Shown: piece by piece, positions 18,210 to 27,669 of the stretch
How the letters are laid out: every line of letters starts with the position of its first letter
How positions within the stretch are numbered: position 1 is the first letter of the stretch
Origin: Gillisia marina
Lineage (GTDB): Bacteria > Bacteroidota > Bacteroidia > Flavobacteriales > Flavobacteriaceae
Direction: 5' to 3'
Length of the DNA stretch: 40,407 nt
Assembly: GCF_000258765.1 (NCBI RefSeq)
Contig: NZ_AJLT01000029.1
Location: 1 to 40,407, forward strand
Translations under genes and position numbers: made by a program
Notes under the pieces: generated by a model
What the model was told of the DNA's origin: nothing
Seen by the model: the letters and a program-made list of their open reading frames with translations, nothing else
The model's database searches: none

Positions 18210-18647
18210 TTATTTTATTAGTTTTCTTATTCCGGAAAGTATCATAGCTCCAGCTGCAATTGCTGCTAGAATATAAAATACAACAAGCCCGGCACCAACC
18301 CAATGGTCTGCACTAGCAGATAAAGTATCACCATCTTTAAGTTGAACTTCATTACCATCGGTTAAAACATAGGCAATAGCTATAACAAGTACAAATGCTC
18401 CTACTGAAATTAAGGTATTCTTCACGTTTCCGGAGAACAATCCTTTAATTACAAAGAGACCTACTATTAGTATACAAATAGCTAGTACAAGATAGCCAAC
18501 CCACATCATAGGTTCTAGTAAGCTATTTTGATCTTCCGCTGAGGCGGAAATAGCATCATCACCAGCTATAATAATTCTACCCAAAAGGATAAGACCTATT
18601 ACACCAATAACAAGTGCTAAATATTTTAAAACTTTGTGTACGGTCAT
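18210..18647 (-). CDS. Uncharacterised four-helix membrane protein of the exbB-exbD cluster
   Basis: I do not recognise a family. The 145 residues form four hydrophobic segments at about residues 8-28, 46-68, 76-96 and 114-138, with short polar connections; one hydrophilic loop (about 97-113) is DGNEVQLKDGDTLSASADHW. The ATG overlaps the stop of exbB by four bases (ATGA), and exbD follows 3 nt after its own stop, so its translation is coupled to both. Such placement suggests an accessory subunit of this ExbB/ExbD complex; that is inference. Confidence 0.8.
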   Translation of the reverse strand: MTVHKVLKYLALVIGVIGLILLGRIIIAGDDAISASAEDQNSLLEPMMWVGYLVLAICILIVGLFVIKGLFSGNVKNTLISVGAFVLVIAIAYVLTDGNEVQLKDGDTLSASADHWVGAGLVVFYILAAIAAGAMILSGIRKLIK

Positions 18648-19456
18648 GATTTACTATTTCTTAGATTCTTTTTTTTGTTTTTGTAATCAACTAACATGTC
18701 GATCAATAAGATAGAAGCATCTTCCATATCGTTTACAATACTATCAATCTTAGCGATGATATAATTATAAAAAATTTGAAGTATAATCGCTACGATCAAA
18801 CCAAATACAGTTGTAAGAAGTGCTACTTTAATACCACCTGCTACCAATGAAGGTTGCATATCTCCTGCAGCTTCAATTTTATCGAAGGCTTGAATCATCC
18901 CAATTACCGTACCCATGAAACCTAACATCGGAGCCAAAGCGATAAATAAAGATACCCAAGATACATTCTTCTCAAGTTGTCCCATTTGCACACCACCGTA
19001 AGCAACAACCGCTTTCTCAGCAGCTTCAATACTTTCGTCAGCACGATCTAATCCTTGATAATAGATTGAGGCAACCGGTCCACTTGTATTTCTACAAACT
19101 TCTTTTGCAGCTTCAACACCACCATTATTTAATGCATCTTCAACATCCTGAGCTAATTTCTTAGTGTTTGTTGTAGATAAGTTTAAAAAGATAATTCTCT
19201 CGATGGCAATTGCCAAACCTAGAATTAAACATAAAAGAACGATCCCCATAAATCCGGCACCACCTTCTATAAAACGCTTTTTAAGTTCTTGGTGAAAACC
19301 TAATTCTTCCTCTTCTGTGTCGAGGCTTGCTTCGTCATCCTGAACGATCGTCTGGATATTATCAGGTAAGATGTTTACATTAATTGTCGCATTAGCTTGT
19401 GCAGCTCCAAATAACATAATCGAAGCGATTACCAAAGTTGAAAATAATCTTTTCAT
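18644..19456 (-). CDS. MotA/TolQ/ExbB proton-channel family protein
   Basis: Inner-membrane pentameric channel subunit that, with ExbD, uses proton flow to energise TonB or a similar periplasm-spanning partner. It has 270 residues. The N terminus looks like a signal peptide (MKRLFSTLVIASIMLFGAAQANA), followed by a periplasmic acidic stretch and then the three ExbB helices. The family core SLFIALAPMLGFMGTVIGMI lies near residues 165-185 and the last helix (LLTTVFGLIVAIILQIFYNYI) near 210-230. The first gene of an operon running exbB, 4-TM gene, exbD, exbD. No tonB is in the window. A one-mismatch -7 box (TATCTTTA) lies upstream. Confidence 0.93.
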   Translation of the reverse strand: MKRLFSTLVIASIMLFGAAQANATINVNILPDNIQTIVQDDEASLDTEEEELGFHQELKKRFIEGGAGFMGIVLLCLILGLAIAIERIIFLNLSTTNTKKLAQDVEDALNNGGVEAAKEVCRNTSGPVASIYYQGLDRADESIEAAEKAVVAYGGVQMGQLEKNVSWVSLFIALAPMLGFMGTVIGMIQAFDKIEAAGDMQPSLVAGGIKVALLTTVFGLIVAIILQIFYNYIIAKIDSIVNDMEDASILLIDMLVDYKNKKKNLRNSKS

Positions 19457-19527
19457 TACTGTTTGTCTTAAATTAATTAGTTAAAGGGTTAAAGATATAA
19501 AAATAAACTTTTAATAAAAATAAATTG

Positions 19528-19615
19528 CAGAGAGGAAGGGATTCGAACCCTCGATACGCTTTTGGCGTATACACGCTTTCCAGGCGTGCGCCTTCGACCA
19601 CTCGGCCACCTCTCT
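19528..19615 (-). tRNA. tRNA-Ser (anticodon GGA)
   Basis: 88-nt tRNA. Acceptor arms AGAGAGG and CCTCTCT pair perfectly, with discriminator G and no encoded CCA. The anticodon stem CACGC/GCGTG carries loop CTGGAAA, giving anticodon GGA, which reads UCC and UCU. The extra arm is long (TACGC..GCGTA), as expected for class II tRNA-Ser. The T arm GGGTTCGAATCCC is canonical. Confidence 0.97.
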
Positions 19616-19687
19616 AATTAGCTTATTTTAATTAGTGCGCCAAATAACAAAAAAAAATATTACCAACAAAATAAGAACCGTTAATAT

Positions 19688-20716
19688 TTATAACATTTCG
19701 CCACGCAGGGAAGTCTCATAAATGGTTTTGAATACTTTAGGTGATAATTCTTTTCCTAAAAGGTACATTAATTTCGCAATTGCCGCTTCGGTAGTAATAT
19801 CTTTTCCAGATACCACTCCTATTTTCTTAAGTTGGGTACTAGTCTCGTAATTGCCCATTGCCACACTGCCGGCAACACATTGGGTAACATTAATAACTAC
19901 CAAACCTTTAGAAATATGCTTTTTTAATAAATTTATAAACCAGGCATCTGTTGGTGCATTTCCACTACCAAATGTTTCTAATATAACACCTCGAAGATTT
20001 TTCTTTGATAAAATATGCGATACCGTACTCTCCGTTATTCCGGGAAACATCTTCAGAATTAACACATCCGAGTTAAATTCTTTGTGCAATTTCACCCTCT
20101 TTCTTCTATTTGTAACCCAAAGCGCTGAATGATTTACTGATAAATACACACCAGATTCTGCTAAAGGAGGATAATTTGAAGAGGAAAAGGCCTGAAAATG
20201 CTCTGCATTTATCTTCGTAGTTCTATTGGCTCTATATAATTTATATTCAAAATAAAGGCCTACTTCAGAAATCACGGGTCGACCTTGCTTTTGCAATCCG
20301 GCAATCTGAATACTTGTAATTAGATTTTCTTTGGCATCTGTTCGTAAATCACCAATTGGTAATTGAGAACCCGTAAAAATGATAGGTTTTGTAAGATTCT
20401 CAAACATAAAACTCAGTGCCGAAGCAGTATAGGACATGGTATCGCTTCCATGAAGCACTACAAAGCCATCATACTCCTCATATCTTTCTTCGATGATATT
20501 TGCTATCTGAATCCAATTCACAGGATTCATATTAGAAGAATCTATTGGCTCTTTAAAACTTATGGTATCTATGGAATGTTCCAGCAGTTTAAGCTCTGGA
20601 ATGTTTTGAAGTAACTCGCTAAAATTAAAGGCCTTAAGAGCCCCTGTTTCAAAATCCTTGATCATACCAATGGTTCCCCCGGTATAAATCAATAAAATAT
20701 TAGATTTTGTTTTCAT
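19688..20716 (-). CDS. ansA: Type I L-asparaginase
   Basis: Hydrolyses L-asparagine to aspartate and ammonia in the cytosol. The 342-residue protein fits the bacterial type I (AnsA) class and has no signal peptide. The N-terminal catalytic threonine motif is YTGGTIGMIKD. The second triad motif is LHGSDTMSYTASALSFM near residues 86-102. Then follow FTGSQLPIGDLRTDAKEN and the C-terminal ILETFGSGNAP allosteric/substrate region. Its ATG lies inside the 3' end of the upstream acyltransferase gene (17-base overlap), suggesting an operon. The tRNA-Ser gene follows downstream on the same strand. Confidence 0.95.
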   Translation of the reverse strand: MKTKSNILLIYTGGTIGMIKDFETGALKAFNFSELLQNIPELKLLEHSIDTISFKEPIDSSNMNPVNWIQIANIIEERYEEYDGFVVLHGSDTMSYTASALSFMFENLTKPIIFTGSQLPIGDLRTDAKENLITSIQIAGLQKQGRPVISEVGLYFEYKLYRANRTTKINAEHFQAFSSSNYPPLAESGVYLSVNHSALWVTNRRKRVKLHKEFNSDVLILKMFPGITESTVSHILSKKNLRGVILETFGSGNAPTDAWFINLLKKHISKGLVVINVTQCVAGSVAMGNYETSTQLKKIGVVSGKDITTEAAIAKLMYLLGKELSPKVFKTIYETSLRGEML

Positions 20717-21839
20717 TCAGGGCTTCGTTATTTATTACCGGATTGGCATACATTAAAAGGTAACTATTAACTTCAAGGGCATTTTTAACATCTACCCGGC
20801 GTGTTAATCTTCTTTCGAACTGCCTTTTTTCCTTATCGGTATAACGACTTGCGTGTGCATTAGAATTGCTTAACAAATCGCAAGCAATATAATTTGCAGG
20901 CCAAAGTTTGTAATTTTTATAGATCTTGGAATCAATAGCGCCGGCAATCGCCTGCAACTGGTCGTTCACGGAATGTTCGCTTTTCTCCAATTCTGCAAAC
21001 CAATTCTCTTCCAGAATATCCCCAGCAGTAATATGGATTCTACCCTTATTTCCTAGTGCTCCCTTTAAAATAGAGTTAAAATCTTCGTGCGCAGATTTTT
21101 TATACACCTCTTCATTTCTCTTAGCCATCAATTCCGGCATCTTAAGAACATCTGTAGGATCAAACTCGTAAGAAATAGAAACAGGAACAATTTTAATTTT
21201 TGAAAAATATTCAAAAATACTCATATCTCCTTTGGCCATGGCCAACATTTTGAGTACTCCTTGCTGCGTTACATCATTCCCATCTTTAGTTCGCCCTTCT
21301 CGCTGCGCCATCCAAACAGATCTATTATCTTCCAGCAATAGGTGCCTAATATATTCTGAAAGATTTTGGGAACTACGAAGCATTTCCCTAGGGGTAAGCC
21401 CACGCTGAACCAAAAAGTTTCTATTTAATCTAGAAAGAAGTAATAAAAAGGGTTTTTGAACCAGATTATCACCAATTGCTGAAGCCGTCATTATTAAATC
21501 CTGCTCATACAAAGCACAATTAATAAGACTGGTATCTAAAATGATATCTCTATGATTAGAAATAAACATGTAGGATTGGTCCTTTTCTAGCTTATCAAAC
21601 CCACTATACGTAAGGCCCTCAGAACTTTTTTCTAAAACTTTTTTTACGGAGTGATAAATGACCTTACCTTGAAAATCGTAGATCGAATGGCAATCGCTTA
21701 GTATTTGCTTAATCTCTTCGAAAGATTTCTCAGGGAAAGTAAACTGTAACAATGCTTTGATCATTGGATGATTCGCGTACTTATACAAAGCCGCTTGCAC
21801 CTCATTATCATTATAAAATCTTATTTCTTCGAACTTAGA
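20700..21839 (-). CDS. PlsC-like 1-acyl-glycerol-3-phosphate acyltransferase family protein
   Basis: Transfers acyl chains in phospholipid or related lipid synthesis, probably membrane-associated. From GTG 21839 it has 379 residues. The acyltransferase motif is SNHRDIILD, with H97 and D103, an H-x5-D spacing rather than the classical H-x4-D, though the NHRD arrangement is common in this Bacteroidota branch. A second motif is VWMAQREGRTKDG, corresponding to the family's EGTR-like block, then VPVSISYEFDP. The start is chosen as GTG because MSKFEEIRFYNDNEV matches related proteins; an in-frame TTG at 21875 adds 12 unconvincing residues. The gene overlaps ansA by 17 bases. Confidence 0.85.
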   Translation of the reverse strand, partial: SKFEEIRFYNDNEVQAALYKYANHPMIKALLQFTFPEKSFEEIKQILSDCHSIYDFQGKVIYHSVKKVLEKSSEGLTYSGFDKLEKDQSYMFISNHRDIILDTSLINCALYEQDLIMTASAIGDNLVQKPFLLLLSRLNRNFLVQRGLTPREMLRSSQNLSEYIRHLLLEDNRSVWMAQREGRTKDGNDVTQQGVLKMLAMAKGDMSIFEYFSKIKIVPVSISYEFDPTDVLKMPELMAKRNEEVYKKSAHEDFNSILKGALGNKGRIHITAGDILEENWFAELEKSEHSVNDQLQAIAGAIDSKIYKNYKLWPANYIACDLLSNSNAHASRYTDKEKRQFERRLTRRVDVKNALEVNSYLLMYANPVINNEALNENKI

Positions 21840-21897
21840 CACGTATATTTTTTGATTAGCTTCACAAATGAACAAAATAATATGTTAATTCCCCACA

Positions 21898-22665
21898 TTA
21901 CACCCCGAATATATCTTTGGAGCTTTTTGTGGTAATTGCTGCGACCTCTTCTAAACTTAGCTCATAGAGCGTAGCGATTTTTTCTGCTATTATCTGAATG
22001 TGAGCACTTTCATTTCTTTTTCCCCTATATGGAGCAGGAGCTAAATAAGGAGCATCGGTCTCTAAAACTATATCTTCAATAGGTATTTCAGCAAGAAATT
22101 TATCTAAACCACCATTTTTAAATGTCACAACCCCACCAATTCCCAGTTTCATATTATAAGAAAGCGCTTTTAAGGCTTGTTCTTTATTTCCCGTAAAACA
22201 ATGAAAAATCCCATAGAGATCATCTCCCTTTTCAGACTCTAACACTTCAAAAACCTCATCGAAAGCATCTCTGCAATGAATAACTATTGGAAGATTCTTC
22301 GATTTCGCCAGTTGAATTTGCCGCTTAAAAGCAATTTGTTGCTCCTTTAATAGAGTCTTATCCCAATAAAGGTCTATCCCTATTTCGCCAACTGCATAAA
22401 AAATTCTCTGCTCAAATTGCTGCTCGATATGCTGCAATTCTTCTTCAAAGTTTTTATTGACAGAAGTTGGGTGCAAACCCATCATTAAATAAATATTCTC
22501 GGGAAATTGAGCTTCTAGCTCGTACATAGCTTTTGTATGTGAAGAATCTATCGCAGGAATAAAGAAGCGGGAAATTCCTTTTTCGATAGCTTTTTCAATA
22601 GCTTCTTTCCTATCGGCATCAAACTCTTTACTATATAAATGCGTGTGAGTATCTGTTAAAATCAT
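21898..22665 (-). CDS. TatD family metal-dependent hydrolase (DNase)
   Basis: A 255-residue TIM-barrel metallohydrolase of the TatD family, which contains 3'-5' exonucleases and D-tyrosyl-tRNA-type deacylases. The metal ligands are visible: H7 and H9 in TDTHTHLYS, glutamate in VGEIGIDLYWD, histidine in IVIHCRDAFDE, histidine in GIFHCFTGN, and aspartate in ETDAPYLAP. The length is normal. The first residues (MILTDTHTHLY) begin almost at the predicted transcription start: a TATTTTTG box ends only 5 nt before the ATG, so the mRNA may be leaderless. The acyltransferase gene lies 58 nt downstream on the same strand. Confidence 0.96.
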   Translation of the reverse strand: MILTDTHTHLYSKEFDADRKEAIEKAIEKGISRFFIPAIDSSHTKAMYELEAQFPENIYLMMGLHPTSVNKNFEEELQHIEQQFEQRIFYAVGEIGIDLYWDKTLLKEQQIAFKRQIQLAKSKNLPIVIHCRDAFDEVFEVLESEKGDDLYGIFHCFTGNKEQALKALSYNMKLGIGGVVTFKNGGLDKFLAEIPIEDIVLETDAPYLAPAPYRGKRNESAHIQIIAEKIATLYELSLEEVAAITTKSSKDIFGV

Positions 22666-22670
22666 AAAGG

Positions 22671-22678
22671 CAAAAATA
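22671..22678 (-). promoter_or_regulatory. -7 promoter box of tatD with almost no leader
   Basis: Read on the minus strand this is TATTTTTG, an exact TAnnTTTG match, ending 5 nt before the tatD ATG. A start site a few bases downstream would coincide with the ATG. Either the transcript is leaderless or the match is chance. Confidence 0.4.
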
Positions 22679-22716
22679 ATTTATTTTGAAGACCTATCTT
22701 TACCAAAACACAAAGA

Positions 22717-23154
22717 ATGTCGTCCCTAAGAAAACTACTGGAAAGCCAAGGCTACCATAGAATTAAATTAAAATATACCGAAACCAATCATTTTGAGTTG
22801 GTAGCGAAAATAAACAACATTGAAGGAAATTTTATTCTCGACACCGGAGCATCTAGCACCTGTGTAGGCTTCGATGCTGTTTCGCATTTCAATCTTTTAG
22901 CTGAAGAAAGTAAAATTAGAGCAGCAGGTGCCGGAGCAACTAACATGCTCACTCAAATTGCCTCTAAAAACAGTATTGAAATTGAAGGTTGGAAAAAGAA
23001 AAAATTAGATTTGGTTTTATTTGACCTCACTCATGTAAATGAAGCATTGGTGAACCACAAAGCTGAAAAAGTACACGGAATACTAGGTGCAGATATCCTA
23101 AAAAAGGGAAAAGCAGTTATCGATTATAAAAACAAAGCCCTGTACTTAAAATAA
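22717..23154 (+). CDS. Retropepsin-like aspartic protease (clan AA)
   Basis: A 145-residue single-domain aspartic protease-like protein without signal peptide or membrane helix. The catalytic motif is FILDTGASSTCVG, with D42-T43-G44, and the flap/second hydrophobic-glycine block is VHGILGADIL near residues 119-128, as in retropepsins. Such proteins act as homodimers, each subunit giving one aspartate; that is family knowledge. Substrates of bacterial members are mostly unknown. It is divergent from tatD across 51 nt. A 37-residue membrane peptide gene follows with its own promoter. Confidence 0.88.
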   Translation: MSSLRKLLESQGYHRIKLKYTETNHFELVAKINNIEGNFILDTGASSTCVGFDAVSHFNLLAEESKIRAAGAGATNMLTQIASKNSIEIEGWKKKKLDLVLFDLTHVNEALVNHKAEKVHGILGADILKKGKAVIDYKNKALYLK

Positions 23155-23202
23155 CTAAAAAAATGGGGAAAAACCCCCACTAACTTAAAGCTGATTTCCT
23201 TT

Positions 23203-23210
23203 TATATTTG
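23203..23210 (+). promoter_or_regulatory. -7 promoter box of the 37-residue peptide gene
   Basis: TATATTTG, an exact TAnnTTTG match, ending 18 nt before the ATG at 23229. Confidence 0.6.
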
Positions 23211-23228
23211 AAATATAAGTTAAAGGTT

Positions 23229-23342
23229 ATGAGAGTTTTATTCGATAAAAAATCGTTTTCAGATCTAGGAGTCATTATGTTAGCTATTGCAGTAATTGCG
23301 GTGCTACTTTTAAATATCCTAACATTGATCGCTTTATTTTAA
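23229..23342 (+). CDS. Small single-helix membrane protein (37 residues), unrecognised
   Basis: A short gene supported by context: exact -7 box 18 nt upstream and a strong terminator 16 nt downstream. It encodes 37 residues: a basic, polar start (MRVLFDKKSFSDLGV) and one hydrophobic helix (IMLAIAVIAVLLLNILTLI) ending ALF. The topology would be N-in with a short external tail. There is no match to a family I know. Coding evidence is only the organisation and the typical membrane composition, so expression needs testing. Confidence 0.55.
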   Translation: MRVLFDKKSFSDLGVIMLAIAVIAVLLLNILTLIALF

Positions 23343-23357
23343 TTGAAATAAAACAAG

Positions 23358-23392
23358 AAAAAGGGTCACAATAAAAATTGTGACCCTTTTTT
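23358..23392. terminator. Bidirectional intrinsic terminator between the small peptide gene and sucB
   Basis: Perfect 15-bp arms AAAAAGGGTCACAAT (23358-23372) and ATTGTGACCCTTTTT (23377-23391) around a four-A loop. T runs follow on both strands. It lies between a plus-strand gene and the 3' end of sucB (minus). Confidence 0.88.
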
Positions 23393-23411
23393 AATACTTA
23401 TATGTTTGAAT

Positions 23412-24704
23412 CTATAATTCCAAAGCTCTTTTCACATCGTTATCCATCAATAATTCTGTTGGATTTTCCAATGACTCTTTCACAGCAACCAAGAAACCAA
23501 CAGATTCTCTTCCGTCAATCACTCTATGGTCATAAGAAAGAGCCACGTACATTATTGGTCTAATCTCAACATGCCCGTCTATGGCAACTGGTCTTTCTAC
23601 AATATTATGCATTCCCAAAATTCCACTTTGAGGTGGGTTTAATATAGGAGTAGATAACATAGATCCAAAGACACCACCATTGGTAATTGTAAAAGTACCA
23701 CCAGTCATTTCGTCTACAGTAATATTTCCATCTCTAGCTCTTAAGGCAAGACGCTTCACATCTTCTTCTACAGCCCTAAAGCCCATATTTTCTACATTTC
23801 TCATTACAGGAACCATCAAGCCTTTTGGCCCGGATACCGCGATGCTAATATCTTTATAATCGTGTTTTATTTGAAAATCTCCATCTATCATAGAGTTTAC
23901 ATCTGGATACAATTCTAAGGCACGAACAACTGCAAGGGTAAAGAAGGACATAAATCCTAATCCTACTCCATGCTTATCCTTAAATTCTTCTTTATACTGT
24001 TTGCGCAAAGAGAAAATCGCCGTCATATCTACTTCGTTAAAAGTAGTAAGCATTGCGGTTTCATTTTTAACACTTACTAAACGCTCTGCAACTTTTCTGC
24101 GAAGCATAGACATTTTCTTGCGCTCTTCACCTCTTTTTCCTGCACCCGGAGTTCCCATAGAAGCCTTAGCTTGTACAGCATCGTCCTTAGTGATTCTACC
24201 ATCACGACCAGATCCAGAAACAGATTTAGAATCTATCCCTTTTTCATCCAAAATCTTCTTTGCTGAAGGAGATGGAGTTCCGGTGGCGTAACTTTTCTTG
24301 TCCTGTACTTGAGATTGCGTTGAAGGCTTAGAAGGCGTTTGAGTTAAAGCTTCAGCTTTATCGCTATTCGCTTTGGTTGAAGTTTCCTCTCTTTGCTCTT
24401 TTACTTCCTTCTCTGCAGATTTATCGTCAGATTTTGCTTCAGCTTTATCGTCTCCACCTGGTTTTGCAGCATCTGTATCTATAAGACATACAACTGCACC
24501 AACGGCAACAGCATCACCCTCTTCAGCTTTTAGTGTAATTATTCCGCTAGCTTCAGCAGGAAGTTCCAAGGTTGCCTTGTCGCTATCTACTTCAGCAATA
24601 GGCTGATCTTTTTCAACATAATCTCCATCTTCTACTAGCCATTGAGCTATTTCTACCTCTGTAATAGATTCTCCCGGAGAAGGAACTTTCATTTCTAAAG
24701 CCAT
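23412..24704 (-). CDS. sucB: Dihydrolipoyllysine-residue succinyltransferase, E2 of 2-oxoglutarate dehydrogenase
   Basis: Transfers the succinyl group from lipoyl-lysine to CoA in the 2-oxoglutarate dehydrogenase complex. The 430 residues have the full E2 layout: lipoyl domain (1-80) with lipoylated K43 in [12 protein letters not shown]; a long linker rich in Ala, Lys, Glu, Ser and Gln; a peripheral-subunit-binding domain at about 140-178 ([16 protein letters not shown]); and a catalytic domain ending in [11 protein letters not shown] with H393 and D397. It is downstream of sucA on the same strand, separated by 75 nt, so the two form an operon. Lipoamide dehydrogenase (E3) is not in this window. 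Confidence 0.97.
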   Translation of the reverse strand: MALEMKVPSPGESITEVEIAQWLVEDGDYVEKDQPIAEVDSDKATLELPAEASGIITLKAEEGDAVAVGAVVCLIDTDAAKPGGDDKAEAKSDDKSAEKEVKEQREETSTKANSDKAEALTQTPSKPSTQSQVQDKKSYATGTPSPSAKKILDEKGIDSKSVSGSGRDGRITKDDAVQAKASMGTPGAGKRGEERKKMSMLRRKVAERLVSVKNETAMLTTFNEVDMTAIFSLRKQYKEEFKDKHGVGLGFMSFFTLAVVRALELYPDVNSMIDGDFQIKHDYKDISIAVSGPKGLMVPVMRNVENMGFRAVEEDVKRLALRARDGNITVDEMTGGTFTITNGGVFGSMLSTPILNPPQSGILGMHNIVERPVAIDGHVEIRPIMYVALSYDHRVIDGRESVGFLVAVKESLENPTELLMDNDVKRALEL

Positions 24705-24779
24705 GATCTTTTGTTTTATTGTTTTGAATCTTCCATATCACTATAGAAGGGTGTTATATTTATTAGTATTGGTAATCGA

Positions 24780-27558
24780 TTAAACCATTGTTTTATCGAA
24801 AACACTTGCAATTACTTTTTCGTGTCGTTTTTTAAATCTTACTGAACTACCGGCTGCCGGTGATCCATAGAACTTTCTACTACACACTCTGAATTTTTTT
24901 CGCTTCATCATAATGCAATAATAAGTAACTATACGCCCCCATATTTCTTGGTTCTTCCTGAGCCCAAACAATATCATCGGCATTTTTATATTTTGCCATT
25001 ACTTCTTTTATCTTCTTTTCTGGTAATGGAAATAACTGTTCTACTCTTACTAAAGCAATATCATCCCGCTTATTCTCTTCTTGAGCTTCTAAAAGATCGT
25101 AGTAGAATTTCCCGGTACAGAACACCAAAGACTTTACTTTCTCCACCTTCGCGGTTGCATCATCTATCACGGTCTGGAACGTTCCATTTGCGAATTCCTC
25201 TTTTGTAGACAACACCTTTGGATGCCTAAGCAAACTCTTTGGAGTAAATACAATTAGAGGTTTTCTATATTTCACCTTCATTTGTCTTCTCAACAGGTGA
25301 TACATATTTGCAGGAGTTGTTACATCTGCAACAAACATATTATCTGTGGCACAAAGTTGAAGAAAACGCTCCATTCTTCCTGAAGAATGCTCTGCTCCCT
25401 GCCCTTCATATCCATGTGGCAATAGCATTACCAATCCATTCTGTAATTTCCACTTATCTTCTGCTGCAGAAATATACTGATCCATCATGATCTGTGCACC
25501 ATTTACGAAATCTCCAAACTGAGCTTCCCAAATAGTTAAGGTATCCGGACTTGCCATGGCATATCCATAATCGAATCCAACCACACCATATTCTGACAAT
25601 AAGGAATTGTATATACTGAATCTCCCTTTTCTATCCGGAATATTATTGTGAAGTATGATTTCTTCTTCGCTTTCTTCTACTTTTACAACGGCATGTCTAT
25701 GAGAAAAAGTTCCTCTCTCTACATCCTGCCCACTCATTCTTACACTATAACCTTCAGTCATCAAAGTTCCGTAAGCAAGTAGTTCTGCCATTGCCCAATC
25801 CAGTTGATTGGTCTCAAAATACATTTTTTCACGAGCCTCGATTAGCTTAGCGATTTTTCTAAGGAACTTCTTATCCCCCGGAAGTTTTGTAATCACTTTT
25901 GCTACCTCATCAAGCGTTTTAATATCTATAGTAGTATCTACAGGAGCCATCATTGCATCTTCCTGTACATTCTCATAGCCCTCCCATTCATCTTGCATGA
26001 AAGGAGTAATTCTTGTAGTATCCTCTTTTCGGGAATCTTCTAATTCCTCTTCGAGTTTTGCCTTGTACTCTTCTTCTAGCTTTTTAACATAGCCCTCGTC
26101 TATAATTCCACTTTTCACCAACTTCTCCGCATAAATATCTCTCGGATTCTCATGCTTCGCAATTGCTTTGTATAATTTAGGCTGCGTAAATCTAGGCTCA
26201 TCACCTTCATTGTGTCCGTACTTTCTATATCCTAATAGATCTATAAAGACATCTCTTTTAAATTGCATTCTAAAATCCAATGCAAAAAGAACTGCATGAA
26301 CCACCGCTTCTGCATCATCTGCATTTACATGCAATACAGGCGATAAGGTAACTTTTCCAACATCTGTACAGTAGGTTGAAGAACGTCCATCTAAGTAATT
26401 TGTAGTAAATCCAATCTGGTTGTTTACTACTATATGTATAGTTCCGGCTGTTTTATAACCTTCCAATTGTGCCATCTGAACCAACTCATAAACCAGTCCT
26501 TGACCAGCGATAGCCGCATCTCCATGCACGATAATAGGTAACACCTTAGAAAAATCGTCCTTATATCTTCTATCTTGTTTTGCTCTGGAAATACCTTCCA
26601 CAACCGCACCTACCGTCTCTAAGTGAGAAGGGTTTGGCGCAATATTTATATTTATTTCTTTACCACTTGTAGTAGTTCTACAACTTGTCCACCCTAAGTG
26701 ATATTTTACATCTCCATCAAAAATATCCTGTTCATAATCTTTTCCGTCAAACTCGCTAAAGATATCTTTCGCGCTTTTTCCGAAGATATTGGTAAGCGTA
26801 TTCAATCTTCCACGGTGAGCCATTCCCATTACGAAATCTTTCACACCAAGATCGGCAGCTTTTTCTATAATAGTATCCAAAGCTGGGATCAAACTCTCGT
26901 TTCCTTCAAGAGAAAATCGCTTTTGTCCTACATATTTAGTATGAAGAAAACTTTCAAAAGAAACCGCATTGTTTAATTTAGAAAGAATATTCTTTTTTTC
27001 AGCATCCGTGAAATTTGGCTGATTATCGTTGATATTTAATTTATTCTGAATCCATTCAATCTCCTCAGGCTTTCGAATATACATATATTCTATCCCAATA
27101 GATTGGCAATAAATTGATTCTAAATGACCTACAATCTCTTTTAGAGTTGTCGTTCCAATTCCAATAATTTCACCTGCACTAAATGTTTTTTCAAGATCTT
27201 CTGATGTTAATCCGAAATTCTCCAAAGCTAAAGTCGGCACATATTTTCTACGCTCTCTAACCGGATTCGTTTTTGTAAATAAATGTCCTCGAGTTCTATA
27301 GCCGTCTATTAATCTTATTACCTGAAACTCTTTTTTTATATTATCAGGAATTTCTGAAGTATTTAATGCTTGCGGTGCAGCCCCATTTTCTTGATGAGAT
27401 CCTTCCGGAAGCTCCCCGTTTTGCTCCATTCCAAAGTCGAAACCTTGAAAGAAAGCTCGCCAGCTAGGTTCTACACTATCTGGGTTTTGTAAATACTGAT
27501 CGTAAAGATTTGCGAAGTAGGCTGTTGGTGCAGCGTTTAGAAATGAAAATTTGTCCAT
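24780..27558 (-). CDS. sucA: 2-oxoglutarate dehydrogenase E1 component, with a frameshift near the C terminus
   Basis: Thiamine-diphosphate E1 of the 2-oxoglutarate dehydrogenase complex, decarboxylating 2-oxoglutarate and passing succinyl to SucB. It starts at ATG 27558 (MDKFSFLNAAPTAYFANLYD). The thiamine and catalytic regions (FVMGMAHRGRLNTL, HGDAAIAGQG, LLPHGYEGQGAEHSSGR) are intact. Read straight, it stops at 24880 after 892 residues, ending DEAKKIQSV. Removing one base from the seven-T run at 24894-24900 gives instead DEAKKFRVCSRKFYGSPAAG and a stop at 24780, 925 residues, the family's usual C terminus. A one-base error is likely. A TATTTTTG -7 box lies 37 nt before the start. Confidence 0.95.
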
Positions 27559-27595
27559 AAGTGGAAACTAATGTTTCTTTTATATTAAAACAAAG

Positions 27596-27603
27596 CAAAA
27601 ATA
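27596..27603 (-). promoter_or_regulatory. -7 promoter box of sucA-sucB
   Basis: Read on the minus strand this is TATTTTTG, an exact TAnnTTTG match, ending 37 nt before the sucA ATG. No clear -33 box is visible. Confidence 0.55.
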
Positions 27604-27669
27604 CAATTTTTAGAATTTATAGCTTATAGAAATACTTATATTTATCCTTCATCTTATAAGAATTTTAAC

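Noticed and set aside
23164..23178. GGGG-AAAAA-CCCC hairpin after the retropepsin gene as a terminator
   Set aside because: The stem is only four base pairs and no T run follows; too weak to claim.
24780..24983. A separate 67-residue minus-strand gene downstream of sucA
   Set aside because: Its second half is the missing C terminus of SucA in a shifted frame, and its first half is a shadow of sucA. It is part of sucA.
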